In this document: positions 1 to 13,600 of the stretch, one piece after another
How positions within the stretch are numbered: position 1 is the first letter of the stretch
Layout: each line of letters begins with the position of its first letter
Assembly (NCBI RefSeq): GCF_001649575.2
Contig: NC_051431.1
Span: 5,940,262 to 6,004,261, forward strand
DNA length: 64,000 nt
Source: Kryptolebias marmoratus
Taxonomy: Eukaryota; Chordata; Actinopteri; Cyprinodontiformes; Rivulidae
Direction of reading: 5' to 3'
Notes under the pieces: model-generated
Database searches by the model: none
Told to the model about the DNA's origin: nothing
Seen by the model: only the letters and a program-made list of their open reading frames with translations
Translations under genes and position numbers: made by a program

Positions 1-10
1 GAGAACTTAC

Positions 11-336
11 CTTGTTGGCGTTCCTTGCTCTTCTGATGCTGTGAAAGTTGGGCCTTCTCAACAAAAATAGAAACTTTTTCTCTCAAGGGCAGAGGAAGAA
101 GAGTGGACAACTTCTGGTGGGTCTGACCAATTTTGTGTGAGAGCGCTTCCATGGTGAAGTGGATCTGTCTAATTCTTTCACTAAGCAGCTTGTGTTGGGC
201 TTTCTGGAGTATTTCCTCTGCTCTATGTCCTTTGATAGTAGAGTTGAGTTTTAAACTGCTAGGGATGAGTCTTTCCTGTCTGCATCTCAAACTAAAACGA
301 AGATGGTTCCTGTAGTCAGCAAGCTTCCTTGTTATA
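11..336 (-). pseudogene. exon-like open segment, possibly a Penelope-like retroelement fragment
   Basis: On the minus strand about 108 codons stay open between a TTTGCAG acceptor at 337 and a perfect AAG|GTAAGT donor at 10. The peptide includes RKLADYRNHLRFSLRCRQER, LIPSSLKLNSTIKG, HRAEEILQKAQHKLLSERI and ALSHKIGQTHQKL. It is rich in charged, helix-forming residues and is not neurobeachin, although it lies in the nbea intron after exon 11 on the same strand. From memory it resembles the region upstream of the reverse transcriptase in Penelope-like elements, which are known to keep introns. A coding exon of an unrecognised gene is the alternative. The rest would lie left of the window. This is inference, not proven. 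Confidence 0.42.
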
Positions 337-1509
337 CTGCAAATAAATCCAATGTAAATCATCCATTCCCTGAGTTTCTTATCTAAAATTTTAGCTTTAA
401 TGCATTATTTTATGCAAAATTGTTACCTTAGTTTAAGGAATAATTTTACTTATGTTGGGATTTTTCTTTTATTTTTCCACTCTGTAATTATTCTCTTAAG
501 GGATCTGTTTTGATTTGTCTGAATAAATAGTGTAGAGTCAGATTAGTTTTTCAACATAGGAAAGAAATCAAGTCAAATCAGCTCTTTTGTCACATTGTTG
601 GATAATAAACATGCTTTAACAGAATAAAAGGCGAGTTGTTTAACTATTAAGATACTTCTTCTTTTGACAAACATTATAACAGCTTGTGCCTGGCAGTTGT
701 TCTCAGTTCAGGTGGGGACTTTGTGAGAATAAGTGAAAAAGAATAATGAAGTCCCAGGAAAAGTGAAGGTGTGGCATAAACATATCATGAACAGATGGTG
801 CGATATGTAAAAGTGTGAATGCTGGCAGCAGGAGGGAAAGAAGCAAAAAAAGCAGCAGCTCTCAGGTGCCGACTCTGCCTGGCTGTTGCTTTACAGCATC
901 TGAAGCCAGCAGGCAGGCAAGTCATTGAGTGACAAAGTGGAGTCATATCTCAGTGCAATGAAAGAGCCAGCACTCTGGGGATCCCGGCTGCTAGATCTGC
1001 GTCACAAAATGGGTAAATAAAGACTGATGCAAAAAGAGGGGATATGTACCTCCTCTAGCTCTGTTTAGAGCAAAGACACATACAGGACTTTGCTGCAGGC
1101 AGTGGGAGATTAGACTGCTGACAGGGCTTTGAGAGAACAGACAAGACAAGAAAAGACGCAGTCCATCTGAACAATGACAAGTTTCAAACGCAGATGTGTT
1201 ACTCAGTAAAAAATACTTGACAAAAGCAAACAAAATGTTCTATTTATCCTAAATTCAATGAGAAATTAAAAGGCTTGAACACATAAACTTACCAAATGAT
1301 ACTGAATGTGAACAAATGGGGGACTGGAAAGCATCCCAGAATATCAGTTTACAACAAAATATAAAGTTTTGTATAGCATTTTATTGAAAGCAAAGTGTAA
1401 AAAGGCATCACTTTATGGTTGACATATTTTTTTGAAAATGTTGACTTTACAAAAAGCATTGCCATCTATCTGATTAAGAAATGGTAATGAAACAAAAGTT
1501 GTACCATAC
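337..1509. other. nbea intron after exon 11 (part)
   Basis: AT-rich intron sequence between nbea exon 11 and the open segment at the left edge. I see no further exon, RNA gene or clear repeat in it. Confidence 0.6.
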
Positions 1510-1618
1510 CTTTTCTAACAGGTACCCAATAACCAAAAATCCTTTTCCTCCCAGCATCTGCTCCTGCATGGCCACTGAGCTCTTAAGTAGCTCAACCAGA
1601 AAGACTAAGAGTGTGGCA
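1510..1618 (-). CDS. nbea: nbea exon 11 (residues 508-544), last exon seen
   Basis: A 109-bp exon encoding [20 protein letters not shown] then [16 protein letters not shown]. Acceptor CCACAG, donor GTATGG, phase 0 out. The next family exon (beginning SSRVHI in mammals) is not in the window, so it must lie to the left of position 1. Confidence 0.94.
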
Positions 1619-4600
1619 CTGTGGAAAAAGAAGTGTAAAAAATAAGTGTCTTTGACAAGAATAAATCTTCTGACATACTGAAAATTGCCCCCTTAAGATG
1701 GTGAAGATTGAGTGAAGATGCAAAAATAATCACCTAAATTAACAGCAACATTAGGAGTAGAAATTGTAGCTTAAAAATTAGGTCATTTTCAGAAGATGCC
1801 AACGATCAGCTGGGAACTCCAGCTCATGCTTTCATCTCTTCGATTCAAACAATAAAAAAAGGGCAGTTCTCTAAATCCTCTACGGGGCAGAGGGTGGTAT
1901 TTGAGTTGAACTGTGACAAAGTGTATATGTGCCTGTATGGGAAAGGGGGAGGTTCAAAGGGGGTAAGGCAGTGCAGTGAAAAAATGTTTCCTTTTTTTTA
2001 GCAGGGTTTTTCAGCTGAAGCCTTTTGGCTGAGTGACAGGGGTGCTTGGTGACACTTCTTAATCGGCTTTTCCTCACATCCTCTAGTGGTTTCCACTACA
2101 GCCCAACAAACAAGACCACAATCACTCCTGTCCAGGCTTGTCCCTATAATGTGCATACACACTCCATACATACCGATCCAATCTATTTTGTGTCAGTTTT
2201 GTGATTTTTTTTCCCCCTCAAATCCACCTTTGCTAATATGGACAAGGAGAAGAACATAAAACTGGGTGAAACTCAACTTTGTGTGCTTATGGTTCATCTT
2301 CTAATCCTTTACTGGAAGCCTTGGTTTCTTCCAGTTTGGCAGAGCAGTCCTGGCTGATATTTCACCAATGCTTTCAATTTATACTGGCAGTGAAAAGTAT
2401 CAGCAACATATTACTATTATTATTATTATTATTAAATTCTAAACATCTCTATCTGTTGAGCACTGCAAACCTTTCAGGCAAAGTAGGGAGTTAATTGTTG
2501 CAAAAGCTTTAAACTCTAAAGCCCAGCAGGCTTTATAGAGGGACTCAATCTATAAGCAAGGACAATGCCAAGTTTTTGGGAGTGTTTTACACTGTTAAAG
2601 ATGCCAATATGCTTGTGAAAGAAGAAGAGGGATGGAGAGCAGGGATGAGAGGAATCTACAGAGGCAGAGAGCTTTGGGCATCACAGATTTGTGCTGTTAT
2701 GTGGCCATTCCTGCACCCATGTCATTAAACAAACACGGGATTAAAGCAGAGCTCAGACTCCATCCAACACACAGCCTGGAAGCTTTGTTCAGACCAGCTC
2801 AGGATATGAGAGGGGTTGGAATGAAGCGAGTAGATATCACAATAAAAAGCAGACTCCAGGTTTACAAATACTGTCATAAGAATCAGAAAACAAACTCTTT
2901 ACAGCATTACTTATAAAGCCAAAACCTGCCTCGGGTTATGAAACGTGGGAGCGTCATCTGCCATGAAGGAGTGATTTGACTATTGGAAATTACCAAGGGA
3001 AATTTAAGCACTGAAATAAGTGAGTTCAGTTTAAAGAAAAAAAGATGAAAAAAAAATATCATGTGTTTGGTTAATACAGACATGTTTACAAAGATAATGC
3101 CATTTAAAGTCTTACTACAAAAAATAAATTTAGCAATCTTGAAGCTCAAATGTATATTGCATCAGGTTTAACAAAACAGATAATGATGCTGTTTCTGGAG
3201 CCATTTCTGTTAAATTTCTGTTTTGTAAACCAAAAAATAAAAAAAATCCCAAATAGAAAAAATTAAATACTTGCTTGTTGCAGCCACTTTTTTATTTTGA
3301 TAATTTTGCCATGTGTTTAGTTTTCCTTCCTCTGTTTAACCACAAAACACCCAGAAATAATTACAAACAGCCTTCTGATCAAAGATTAAAACGAAATTCC
3401 TTTCACGGTTCCAAACTGAGCTTTGTGTCACCAACAGTTAGTATTAACAATTTTCTGGATCGAGTCAGATTGTGCTCCACGCAGTAACAATATTTAAACT
3501 TACCAGACTGTAGTTTCCACTTGGCTGTCTTTTGACTGTTGATAGTCCAGCTGAGCAAAGAGTGGAAAGAGCACCTGGATACCACCGATGGAGTGAATGG
3601 CACTGTGGATGGAGTGTGTAACTGTGGCTTTCACATCCTGTGAGAAAAAAACATATCCTTGTTAAATAAATATTAAACATAAAACATATTGATACTGAAT
3701 TAATTTAAAAAGAAACGGCATGAATGAATGAATGAATGAACGTCCGATGTAGTGTGTGCAGATTAAGAGTAATGAAGCTGACCTGAAGCATAAGAGCATG
3801 TGGTGAGTGCACAAAAATTGAGGCATTTTCACGAGGTGAAGACTCCAAGCAAAGCTGTGCATCAGTGGCCTTGGCATTATAGGTGAAGGCGATGGAGCCA
3901 GCCAATTTGCCATCATACAACACCTGCTTGTGATGTTCTGCTAAGTGGATATCACTCTCTGACTTGAACTTAAATGTACTCTGAAAAAAAAAGAAAGAAA
4001 ACCAAAAACAAGAGAGGAAAGAGATCAAAATACAGAGGAAGTGTAAGACACATTGAACAGCTTCTTGCACACACACCCTAGCAATGTTATCTTTTAATTA
4101 TAACTTGATGAAAAAAATTCCATTTAAGAATGAAAACTGATTGAGACCAAGTGCATGCCAGTATAGCAGAGTTTTAAAAATTCAATTTCTCTGTTGATTA
4201 AAGCTGTCCTTTTCATTTATATCACTCTTTATTATTGTAATCAACAACAAAAAGCTATACAATTTACTTTTTAGTGATGCAAACCATTCTTGACAATTAA
4301 CAGCAAAGCATCAAAAACAGCACAATCAAACTGCAGCGTGGTGCTGCATTTCATTAGAAAAGCTGCATATAAGAAAGAAACCAGGGGGGAAAACATTTTG
4401 ATTTACAACAAATGAGAATTGTAATGCATTTTTATTTCACATAAAATAACTTTTTTGTACACCCCAACACAAGAAACTAAACTGGTTACATTTCAGTTAT
4501 GTAGATTTCTGTACACATTTGGTGCAGCGATCAGCTCTTTTGTTTTACTTTCAGTCTTTGAGTCTTTATTCTTTTCCCTCAGAGGAACATCATTTGATGG

Positions 4601-7600
4601 CAATCTTCAAGTTTTGCTGCAGAGCCTAATGACTGGGAGGAGCAGGGATGATAAGAAGGATCAAAGTTCCTTTGATAACTCTAATGATTGTTTACCTGAT
4701 TTCATTTAACCAAGTCATTAATACCAGACTTTTCTGGGACTATATTAAATCAAACCCAGCCGCTCCTGATTTTTCATAACACACCGAAAAGGAAAGAAAT
4801 TGCTGCAAAGAGTAAAACATGAGATTAGTCATACTTTGTTTTGTTTTGTTTTATTGGTTTGTTTATTGGTTGAATACTTTTCTATTTTACTCAAATGCAC
4901 TCAAGCAAATTAAAGGTTATTTGATATGGAAGATACACTTGCACACACACCATTTCTTATTTGCCCAAGGATTTTATTATGCTTTCAACAACATAGCCAA
5001 GACATTTTGATAGCTGCATTACAGTACAGGTTCAGTCAGTCAATGACTCAATAACACATTCATTATAGTTAACATAACAAATTGCTTTTCAATGATTGAG
5101 TAGTCTTAATTTACTAAATCAATTAGCTGTTGACAGATGAGCTAAATTAATCTGTCAAAGCAGTGAGAACAAACTATGCTTAATACTAAAATCAATTCCT
5201 GTAATCAGTAGCGCTGAATTATTAATGAAAGAGAAAAATGTTTTCCATCCCTCTCTGGTGGTGATAGGGGAGAAAGAGCTGAATAAAGAAACAACTATCT
5301 GCTCCTGAAGGAACTTTAAAACACACTGTGATGCAACTTTAAGCAAACAGGATTCCCGCAACTGCTTAAAATGCATGTAAATCTGAGTAGCCTGTTTTCA
5401 GGGAGTAAAAACATAAAAAGAAGAACTGAGTGAAGGTGTCAGATCTGAAATAATGGTGCCGTCTACTCTAAGCCCCTAAAGTGCAGAATTCTTACAAAAT
5501 TTTAGCCTTTTAAAGAAATGTATCACATCAGGTGTTCAGTTCTTTTGTATTGAAGTTCTATTACAAATACATTTAAATAATTTTACACAGCTTTAAAGTT
5601 TAAATCCACCTTTTTTTAAATACTTGACTTTTTTTCTTTGTGGTCTCAAATATTACAAAAATCCATTCATCCAAGCACATCAATCAGAAAGTGATTTTTT
5701 TTAATGATACTGATAAATTGAATATCCCCTGGAACATCATCCAGATTTTTTTTTTGAAGACTTGTACAAAAACAGAGGAATAAGCTACTTTTTTCAGTCT
5801 GATAATGAAGAAGGATGAGAGGTATTCTCATTTGCTATGATCAAGACCACACTGAAGTCATTATGCATCTCATCATGTAGTCACTATCATCCTTCAATAG
5901 TTCCTACTCATGGAACCCAAGTGACAAGAAATAACAAGCTCCAGTGCCCTCCACATCTGTGAGAGCACTGCTGCAGCGTGAAAATAAGGTTCTCATGGGT
6001 TTTGACTATAAAACCTTGTAGCGTGACAGCATCATTCCACAGACCAGCCAGTCATATAAAAGAATTACAGCTCAGTTCTCCCTTTCTCCCCAAGTGCTAA
6101 AGGCCATCACTGACCACTTGAGGAGGTGGAACACTGAAGTGTTACCTGTGGTCTGTGTGTCACAGCAGAACAAAACAGAACTGTGTTTAGCAATACAAAA
6201 ACTGTTCTAAATCATATTCCTTTTTATTTGGAGTTTATAATAACACTTGGACCAAATAAACGCTCGTTTGTTTTGGTAGTATTAGTAAATTCTTAATGAT
6301 GTAAAAGCCACAATTTTCTTCATTACCAGAACAAAAGTAGACCTAGGTAGTTGGTTCTACCACAATTAGGCCAATATTTATGGTCTTTTAGGCTTTTAGA
6401 ATGTTTGAAGATTTAACTTTTTACAGTACCATAAATGGCAGACCTGATCAGCACTGCAATTAACACAGAAAAGCAAATTCAACTGTTGCCTCACATGCCA
6501 AGTTTTAAACAAAATGGTATTAATTTGTCAGTTTTTAGAGTTTGTGTTGGCAATAAGTCTTGGCTACTACCGCATGAAATTTGAGACAAATGTCTTCAAA
6601 AATGACTGAGTTACAACCCTTTTCGTGTTTCCTAATGTTAATTAGCTCTGGTGGCCATCCTGAATTGGATTGCTCTAAAAGCTAATCAATTGTAGATCCA
6701 TCCATCCATCCATCCATCCATTTTCTTTAACCGCTTCTCCATTCCGGGTCGCGGGGAGCTGGTGCCTATCCCCAGCAGTCACTGTGCGAGAGGCGGGGGA
6801 CACCCTGGACAGGTCGCAAGTCCATCGCAGGGCCANNNNNNNNNNNNNNNNNNNNNNNNNNNNNNNNATCAATTAACCTAACATGCATGTTTTTGGTCTG
6901 TGGGAGGAAACCGGAGTACCCGGAGTAAACCCACGTGTGCACAGGGAGAACATGCAAACTCCACCCAGAAAGGCCTCAGGCCGGGAAGTGATCCTGCAAC
7001 CTTCTTGCTGGGAGGCAACAGCTCTAACCACTATGCCACTGTGCCACTGTGTCAATTGTAGATGTACATCCAAATATTGTTTTCTGAGAGTTTCATTAAA
7101 ACTTGTCTAGTGGTTCATGAGAAATTTTGCTAACAGACAAACACACACAAACAATTACATTTCAGGGCGGTGAGCGATAAGTATAATCAGAAGAACAGGT
7201 AGTCCTGCAAAAGATCTCATCACCCAGTCAGAAACCTAATTTCAACACAGTCAACTCATTTTAGTGTTTCTTCATTATGTGTGAAAATTTTTTGAAAAAT
7301 CAAATGTAATTAAATTTTCGAAGCGTCTTGATCAGTTTTTCGTTAGGACCGAGATTTTCATCAGCTGTATCGTTTAACACAAAGATAATGTTTGATTTCA
7401 CTGAAAGAAGGAACAGAACTGTGAAAGTCCCTCAGTCTCTCATAGGGCACTCTGTGGTGCAAACTGCAGAGCAGTGTTGGCACAAACTCAGTGGGCTAAT
7501 CTGCCTCATGTAGCACACATATGGTAGCAGTGATCGAGGGTACGAACAGAAATAACTCTAAGTGCTTCATATGAAAAGATGTAAAGTTATGGCTTAATTG

Positions 7601-10600
7601 CTTTGACGCCTCAAATCAATGACTAATATGTGGTGTGGGCAGTAAGTCTGACACTGGATGTTGGCTGATGGGTGGTAGAGCTAGAAGGAGACATGTAGTT
7701 AATGAGAATATGCATGCAATGAAGGCTTTTTACATTTCTTGTTAATTAGATTCAACATATCATACAAAATAATCTCAAAATTGCAAGGTGATTCGTGAAT
7801 ATTTTTTTTCCAAGCATTCAAAGATTACTGACTGTGATAAAACAGCAGCAATGAATGACAGGAAAATATTAGTGAGCTTCTGTCAACCGTAGTGTCTATA
7901 CACCCAGCAGCATACCATAAATCTATTTCTGTATTTCCTAGAATGTTTCATATCAGTCATGAAGTTAGGAATTTAGAGCAAAAGTTGCTTGTTGGTAATT
8001 TAAATGAAATAACCACAAGTCTATATCAGGTCAGAGCAGAATTCTGCATGCAGCAATTTTAAAAGAGCCTGTGGACCAGATTCTACTAACAGCTTTTTCA
8101 GATTTACAGCCATAAATCATAGCATGAGGGGGGAAATAGTAACCCTTGGCAGCAGTAACCTCAAAACTCAGAAGTTACACCTCCATCTAAAACACTGTGA
8201 GCAAAGAAAAGCCTATCAAACATCAAACAGAGGAGGCTGCCATAGATCAGAAAATAAAGCATGTATAAGTGTAGATAATTTTCCAATGGCTGAGATTAGT
8301 TGGGAACATACAGTAAGAATGTAATGCTGCAATATTCTGCATTTAAACCTATGCTTCAGTTCAAATAAAATTGTCAGGAATTTTTAAAGAACTTTCTTAT
8401 TTTAGCATTAAACCTAGTTTGATAAAAAAAAAAAAATCTGTTTTTTAAACTTACATCAGTTGCAGACCATGGTCATGATTGTCTAAGAATTATCACCATG
8501 TAATAGTAAACTAATGCTACTTTTTTGTTTTGTTTTTTTTTAAAAGGGAATTGCAACTCAGTCAAAAAGAGAAAACAAAGTCTCCTAGAAATCCCAAGGC
8601 ATCCAAAGCACCAGAGAGGGATTCGGTTCACATGATCTGTGATGACACTTATTCCTGCCACAAAAAGCCTGATTTTGCTGTAAAATACAACAAATAAAAA
8701 ACAATTGAAAAACAAACAAAAATGACAAATTTACGTAGTATAAAATTGCTACAGAAATTACAAATTGCCTGAGACTTATCTTATTCAGAGACAATTTCCC
8801 AGTGTGCATCACTGTTCTTTTTGTGACAGAGTGCAAGGCATGACACCGTGAAGAAACAGCAGCACTTCGAGAGTATAAGTGGTTAAACAAAAGTGTGAAA
8901 TAGAGAGAAGTGTTTTAGAATAAACAGGTACATACTGCAGCAAATGTAAAAAAAAAAAAAAAGCTAATTTAAATTTAAAAATGCCAAACACTGAACAAAC
9001 TACAACTTTGCTGTCATATGATAAACATCTACAATTAAATCCTCTTTTTGGGCAGGTCAGAATGTTTTTACATCCCTGTTCTCGATTGGATCTTTGTCAA
9101 AAAGCCCAAGAGTGCTACACTTGCTGCAGCTGATAAAAATTGGCTCAGGACTTGATACCCTCAGAGTCCTTGCTGCTTCCCTCTGTGTATTGTGCTATTA
9201 TTCCCAAGGATTGGGTAATTTATGCAGCCGTTTTTGCGGGAGGAAAAGCAGGACGGAGACACAAGGCAAAGGAAATACAGCAGAGTGGCACTGCTCATTG
9301 ATTTCACAAATGGACAGGTGATGCAGACTCCTTATGTGTAATCTAATTTAAGTTGCCCACAAGCACATACCTTATAGCCTGGTCCTAGTTGATGAATTGC
9401 AAATATCTGTGCAGGATTGAGGGCTTCACTGAATACGTAGACAGCTCCAAGCTGTCCACAGAATACTCTGTTAGCATCTGCTGTCTCTGAAGACCCAAGA
9501 AAGCACTTATCATAACTCTAGAGGAGAGATGGAGAGGGAAAAAAAACTATAACATTTTATACTCAATGGGGGGAAAAAAAAAAAACAAACAGTTGTGCTT
9601 TGCAAATATAAACGTAGTAAATGTGCAGAATTCGACCTGGAAATGGAAGATTATTCATTCAAATTCTCTTAAGATATTAGAATATTCTTCTTTTTTTTAA
9701 AAACTAAACAAAACAAACAAAAAAAAACAGATGTATGTCTCAACTCTACATACAATTCCACAGGTTTTACAGCCCGTTTACAGTGTGTTACCAAAAACAT
9801 TCAGTATTGTAGCTTTATTTAGCTGTCAGCTCAGAATATTTTCTGTTCACTTGATTGGTTATCTTATTGTTTGTGGCACTGTATCAGTGAGTACACAGCA
9901 ACGGTTATCTGAAAAAAAAACCCAAAAACATCCTTATCTAGGCAATTGTTAGGCCACAATTTGATATGATTATTATGTGCAGCTTCAGTCCATCTATTTT
10001 TGCTTCCCCTTTACTTGGTTGAAATAATTATTTTCTACTGTCGGCCAACAACACATAAAAAAAAAAAATTGTACAAAATAATGTGGCCTCACAATAGATT
10101 TTGTTTGGTGTGAAAGACAATTTTTCTACAAAAACTCTACCACCACAAACAGAGACATCCACAAAAAATGTGGAGGAATATTTCATGAAGCAAACAACTG
10201 GATGCACAGCTACAGGATCATGCACTCTTTGAAGATGCATCTCATCTTTGCTAGTGCAAGTCGAAACTACAATCTGTGCACATATCAGTAAAGTCTCTGC
10301 AGTTTAGCAATTTACACTCTGTACAACTGTGATTCAAGTGTTTAAAAATCCAACCTCCACATATAAAGCAGTATAACCTTATGTAAATTAGGACTGCACT
10401 TCCTGTTATATTTCAAAGGTGAAATTCAGTTAAATAAAACTGGTTTTGTTTCCATTAGCATTACTGAAAATGCATGTTTTAAAGTTGTATAGGTATTAGA
10501 AATGGGGGGGGGGGTGGCAGCTTGAGTCAGTTCTGTTCTAAAAACATCAAAACCAGTTCAATGCTGCAAAAGTAAGATAAAGAACTTACATCATTTGTAT

Positions 10601-13600
10601 TGACGTGCCATGCCATGTCTCCGTAAGAAACGAGCTGTCCATTTACATAGCATCTGATTTCACTGTTCCTCCAGCGGCTGTAAATGTGAACTATGCTGAT
10701 CATGTACCACTGAGGATGAGAAGTGAGATTGAAAAGATTCAGGAAATGAGTTACAGAACCAATTAATTATTAAAACGGGTCATTACCTTTCTTTTATTAA
10801 ACTGAGTTAATACAGGCAAGTTTGGTTCACGGAACATCTTAAAAGATTAGATCACCTTTTTATTATTAGTTGTCTTTTTTTGTTTGTTTGTTTTAATCAA
10901 GACATTCAGACAAGCATCAATATTAATAAAAAGCAACATCAGAGCTACAATAACTAATGTCCTAAAACACAAAATATGAGAGAGTGAATAATATATCAGA
11001 GGAAAGGCCATCTAGAGGCACAGAAACTCATTTTTCACTTCACAAAAATCCCCATCAGGCTTATTCAGGATTGAAGAGATAACCATAGTCAGAGAAGTGA
11101 ATTTCAAAAATAATATTAGTAAGCTTAGAAACGATGAAAAGTAAGAGACAGGATAAAAATGGACGTTTGTTAACAGAACTGGTAATTACAGAATAAAATC
11201 AAAGCAAAGGGAAATGAAAACATTAGCAGAACTAAGAGGTCAGTAGATTTTGATCAAATGTTGCCAAACATAAAACAGCAGAACCCAGACGGCATGTAGA
11301 ATTTCAGCTGGTTCAAAGAAAAGAACCCAAAATTCACAAAATTACTTGAAAATAAAGATAAACATTATACTGATCACACTGATCTTGAATTTAATTTTGT
11401 ACTGATTAAGTTTAACTTTCTGGAAATTATGTCAAAATGAAAAGATCTTTACTCATATTTGCTATGATATTATAGAACTGATAAAAAGGCTTCTATCCAG
11501 TTGCACCAATTTTGCCTCAGCATTTCACTTCATAAAAATGATCCTGATTGTTTGCCCAAAGGTCAACTTAAATATATTATGTATATTTAAAATATACATG
11601 TTTTGTGCTTCTGGGGGTTGTATCATTTAAATCCAGCAATTTATAGAAACCTAAGGATTTTCTTTAAACACTATAAGCCTTACAGCTTAAGGCAATAATT
11701 TAAAGCTTGGGCTGAACATTTAGATCCTGTCCACTCATCTTCTTTCAAAATGATATTTTTCCTGATGAACGTAGCACCATTTGTAAAACTGTTCTCATTC
11801 ACACAGAAATGACCCAACCGCTGCAGTAACTTTGCCAAACCTGTATGAGGCCTTGTTTCACTGCCACAAAAATGCACCAAACAGGAAAAAATACATGGAG
11901 CAGGAGCTCCAAACTGTAAACGCAGGAAGAAAAAGACGAGGAAAGAAGTTTGGAGTTTAAGGATTTTCTTACTCTGGAACCCAGTTTCTTAAAGATACTG
12001 TTTGGACCACCACTCCATTTCCGTGTCAATGCAAAGCTGAAAACCGTTTAAAAAAACAAAACAAAAACCCTTTTCATATACACAAAAAGCTCCTCCCATG
12101 TGGACAAGGGCATTAGCTTTCAATTGTAAAGGGAACTAAGTCAAGTCCAGAAGTTTATATAGTATATAATTATTCATGATTTAAAGCACTTTATAAAACA
12201 AACACAGGTAAAATCTAAATTAACTGGGTGTCAGCTGAAAAAAGAATGTTTATTTCTCACATGTAATGGGAAAACGTGTTTCTTCTTTGTTCTAATCAGT
12301 GCTTATTAAGCCTACCTTTTCCTACTGGTAAAAAGTAACATCCGTTTTATTTAATACTGAAGTTTAATACCCCAAACCATGTGACTCTCTTGTGACTGAG
12401 TGGTCATTATTTATTGGCTTGCCTGAATAAGGTCACAGTGAGCAGTCTCATTTCAGATGTCTGCACCCAAAAGTAAGGACACTTTAAAGACGATTCACTG
12501 CAGCAGAGAAGAGTGAAAGCTACCTGAAGATATTTTAGAGCTGCACTAATCCACTGATGTCTGAACCTGAAAATCAATTCAAGAGGTAATTAATGCACTT
12601 TACCTCTGAAAAGATTCTACAAGACAATACCTGCACCGTGACTCTTGGAATGAGGCAAATAATTGTTCAAGTGTTATGTGAAGGCTCTAATTGTCTCACA
12701 CACGTCGAGTTAGTTTTTCACCTCTGCTGGGAAAGCTATGCTGCAGAGATGCACCAAGCTGAATTAGATTTCATTTTCTCATCTACATTTACACGTGGAA
12801 AAATTCTCACTGGGTTTTAAACACTTCAGTTGTGCGTGTAGATACACAAGATACACAAACTACAGACAGGAAGAAAAAGAAATGGGTCAAGAAAACAAGA
12901 CAGGGGTCAATGTGACAAAAACCGCTGGGTGATTTGAAGACAAGATTATTCTTGTGCAGTTCAAATTAAATTTTAAGCCACATATTTCACAGATTCACCA
13001 GCTATTGACATAATGATGTTCAGATATGTTTCTTCTTTACATTGCAAGTAGCCGCTATAAACACAACTGTCACTTCAGTTCAAATAGCTGCAAAAAAGAT
13101 TTGCCTAATCATAGTCCTTAAAACATTAGCATACTTTTTTTAAATTATACTGAGTTTCATGATTTAATGATCTAATCTAAATTTTCAAATCTTCCCAAAA
13201 TTCCCCTAAGCAGAACTTACCTTCCTGGGCTGAAAATCATACTTCACACAATGCTGAAAACCTTTTCCTTTAGACTTGAGCGATGTCACAACCAAACAGT
13301 TCCCAACAAAATGTGCAGAGTAGCCAATGCCCTTGCTGGTACGAAAGCTGCAAACAAAGAGTGATTAAACCAAAGGTATTCATGCTCAAGAAGAAAAGCT
13401 AAAATTAAAGAGTAAGTTTTTACTAATGCTACTTTCACATAACATTACAGAGGGGGGAAATAATAAAAAAAAATCTTTGTGTAACATGTATGGGCTCAAA
13501 TAAAACCTACAATATGCAATCACAAAGAAATTTGCCAGAGAAATAAGTTGGCAACAAGATTTTTTAGAGAACAATTATACCAACCAGCTGAGATGTATGA

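Larger units (their letters stand above)
6540..7195. repeat. old interspersed repeat of the ~290-bp module family (copy 1), split by a SINE
   Basis: Flanks of the SINE at 6698-7051 join into one module: GGTGGCCATCCTGAATTGGA, TCAATTGTAGAT then GTACATCC, and AGTGGTTCATGAGA near a run of ACAGACAAACACAC. The same landmarks occur at 33885-34345 and 60740-61480. The superfamily is not recognised. Confidence 0.65.
3981..9370. other. nbea intron 8
   Basis: A 5.4-kb intron. It holds a copy of the 290-bp module repeat (about 6540-7195) interrupted by a SINE (6698-7051) with an assembly gap. The rest is AT-rich sequence with homopolymer runs and no exon that I can support. Confidence 0.6.
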
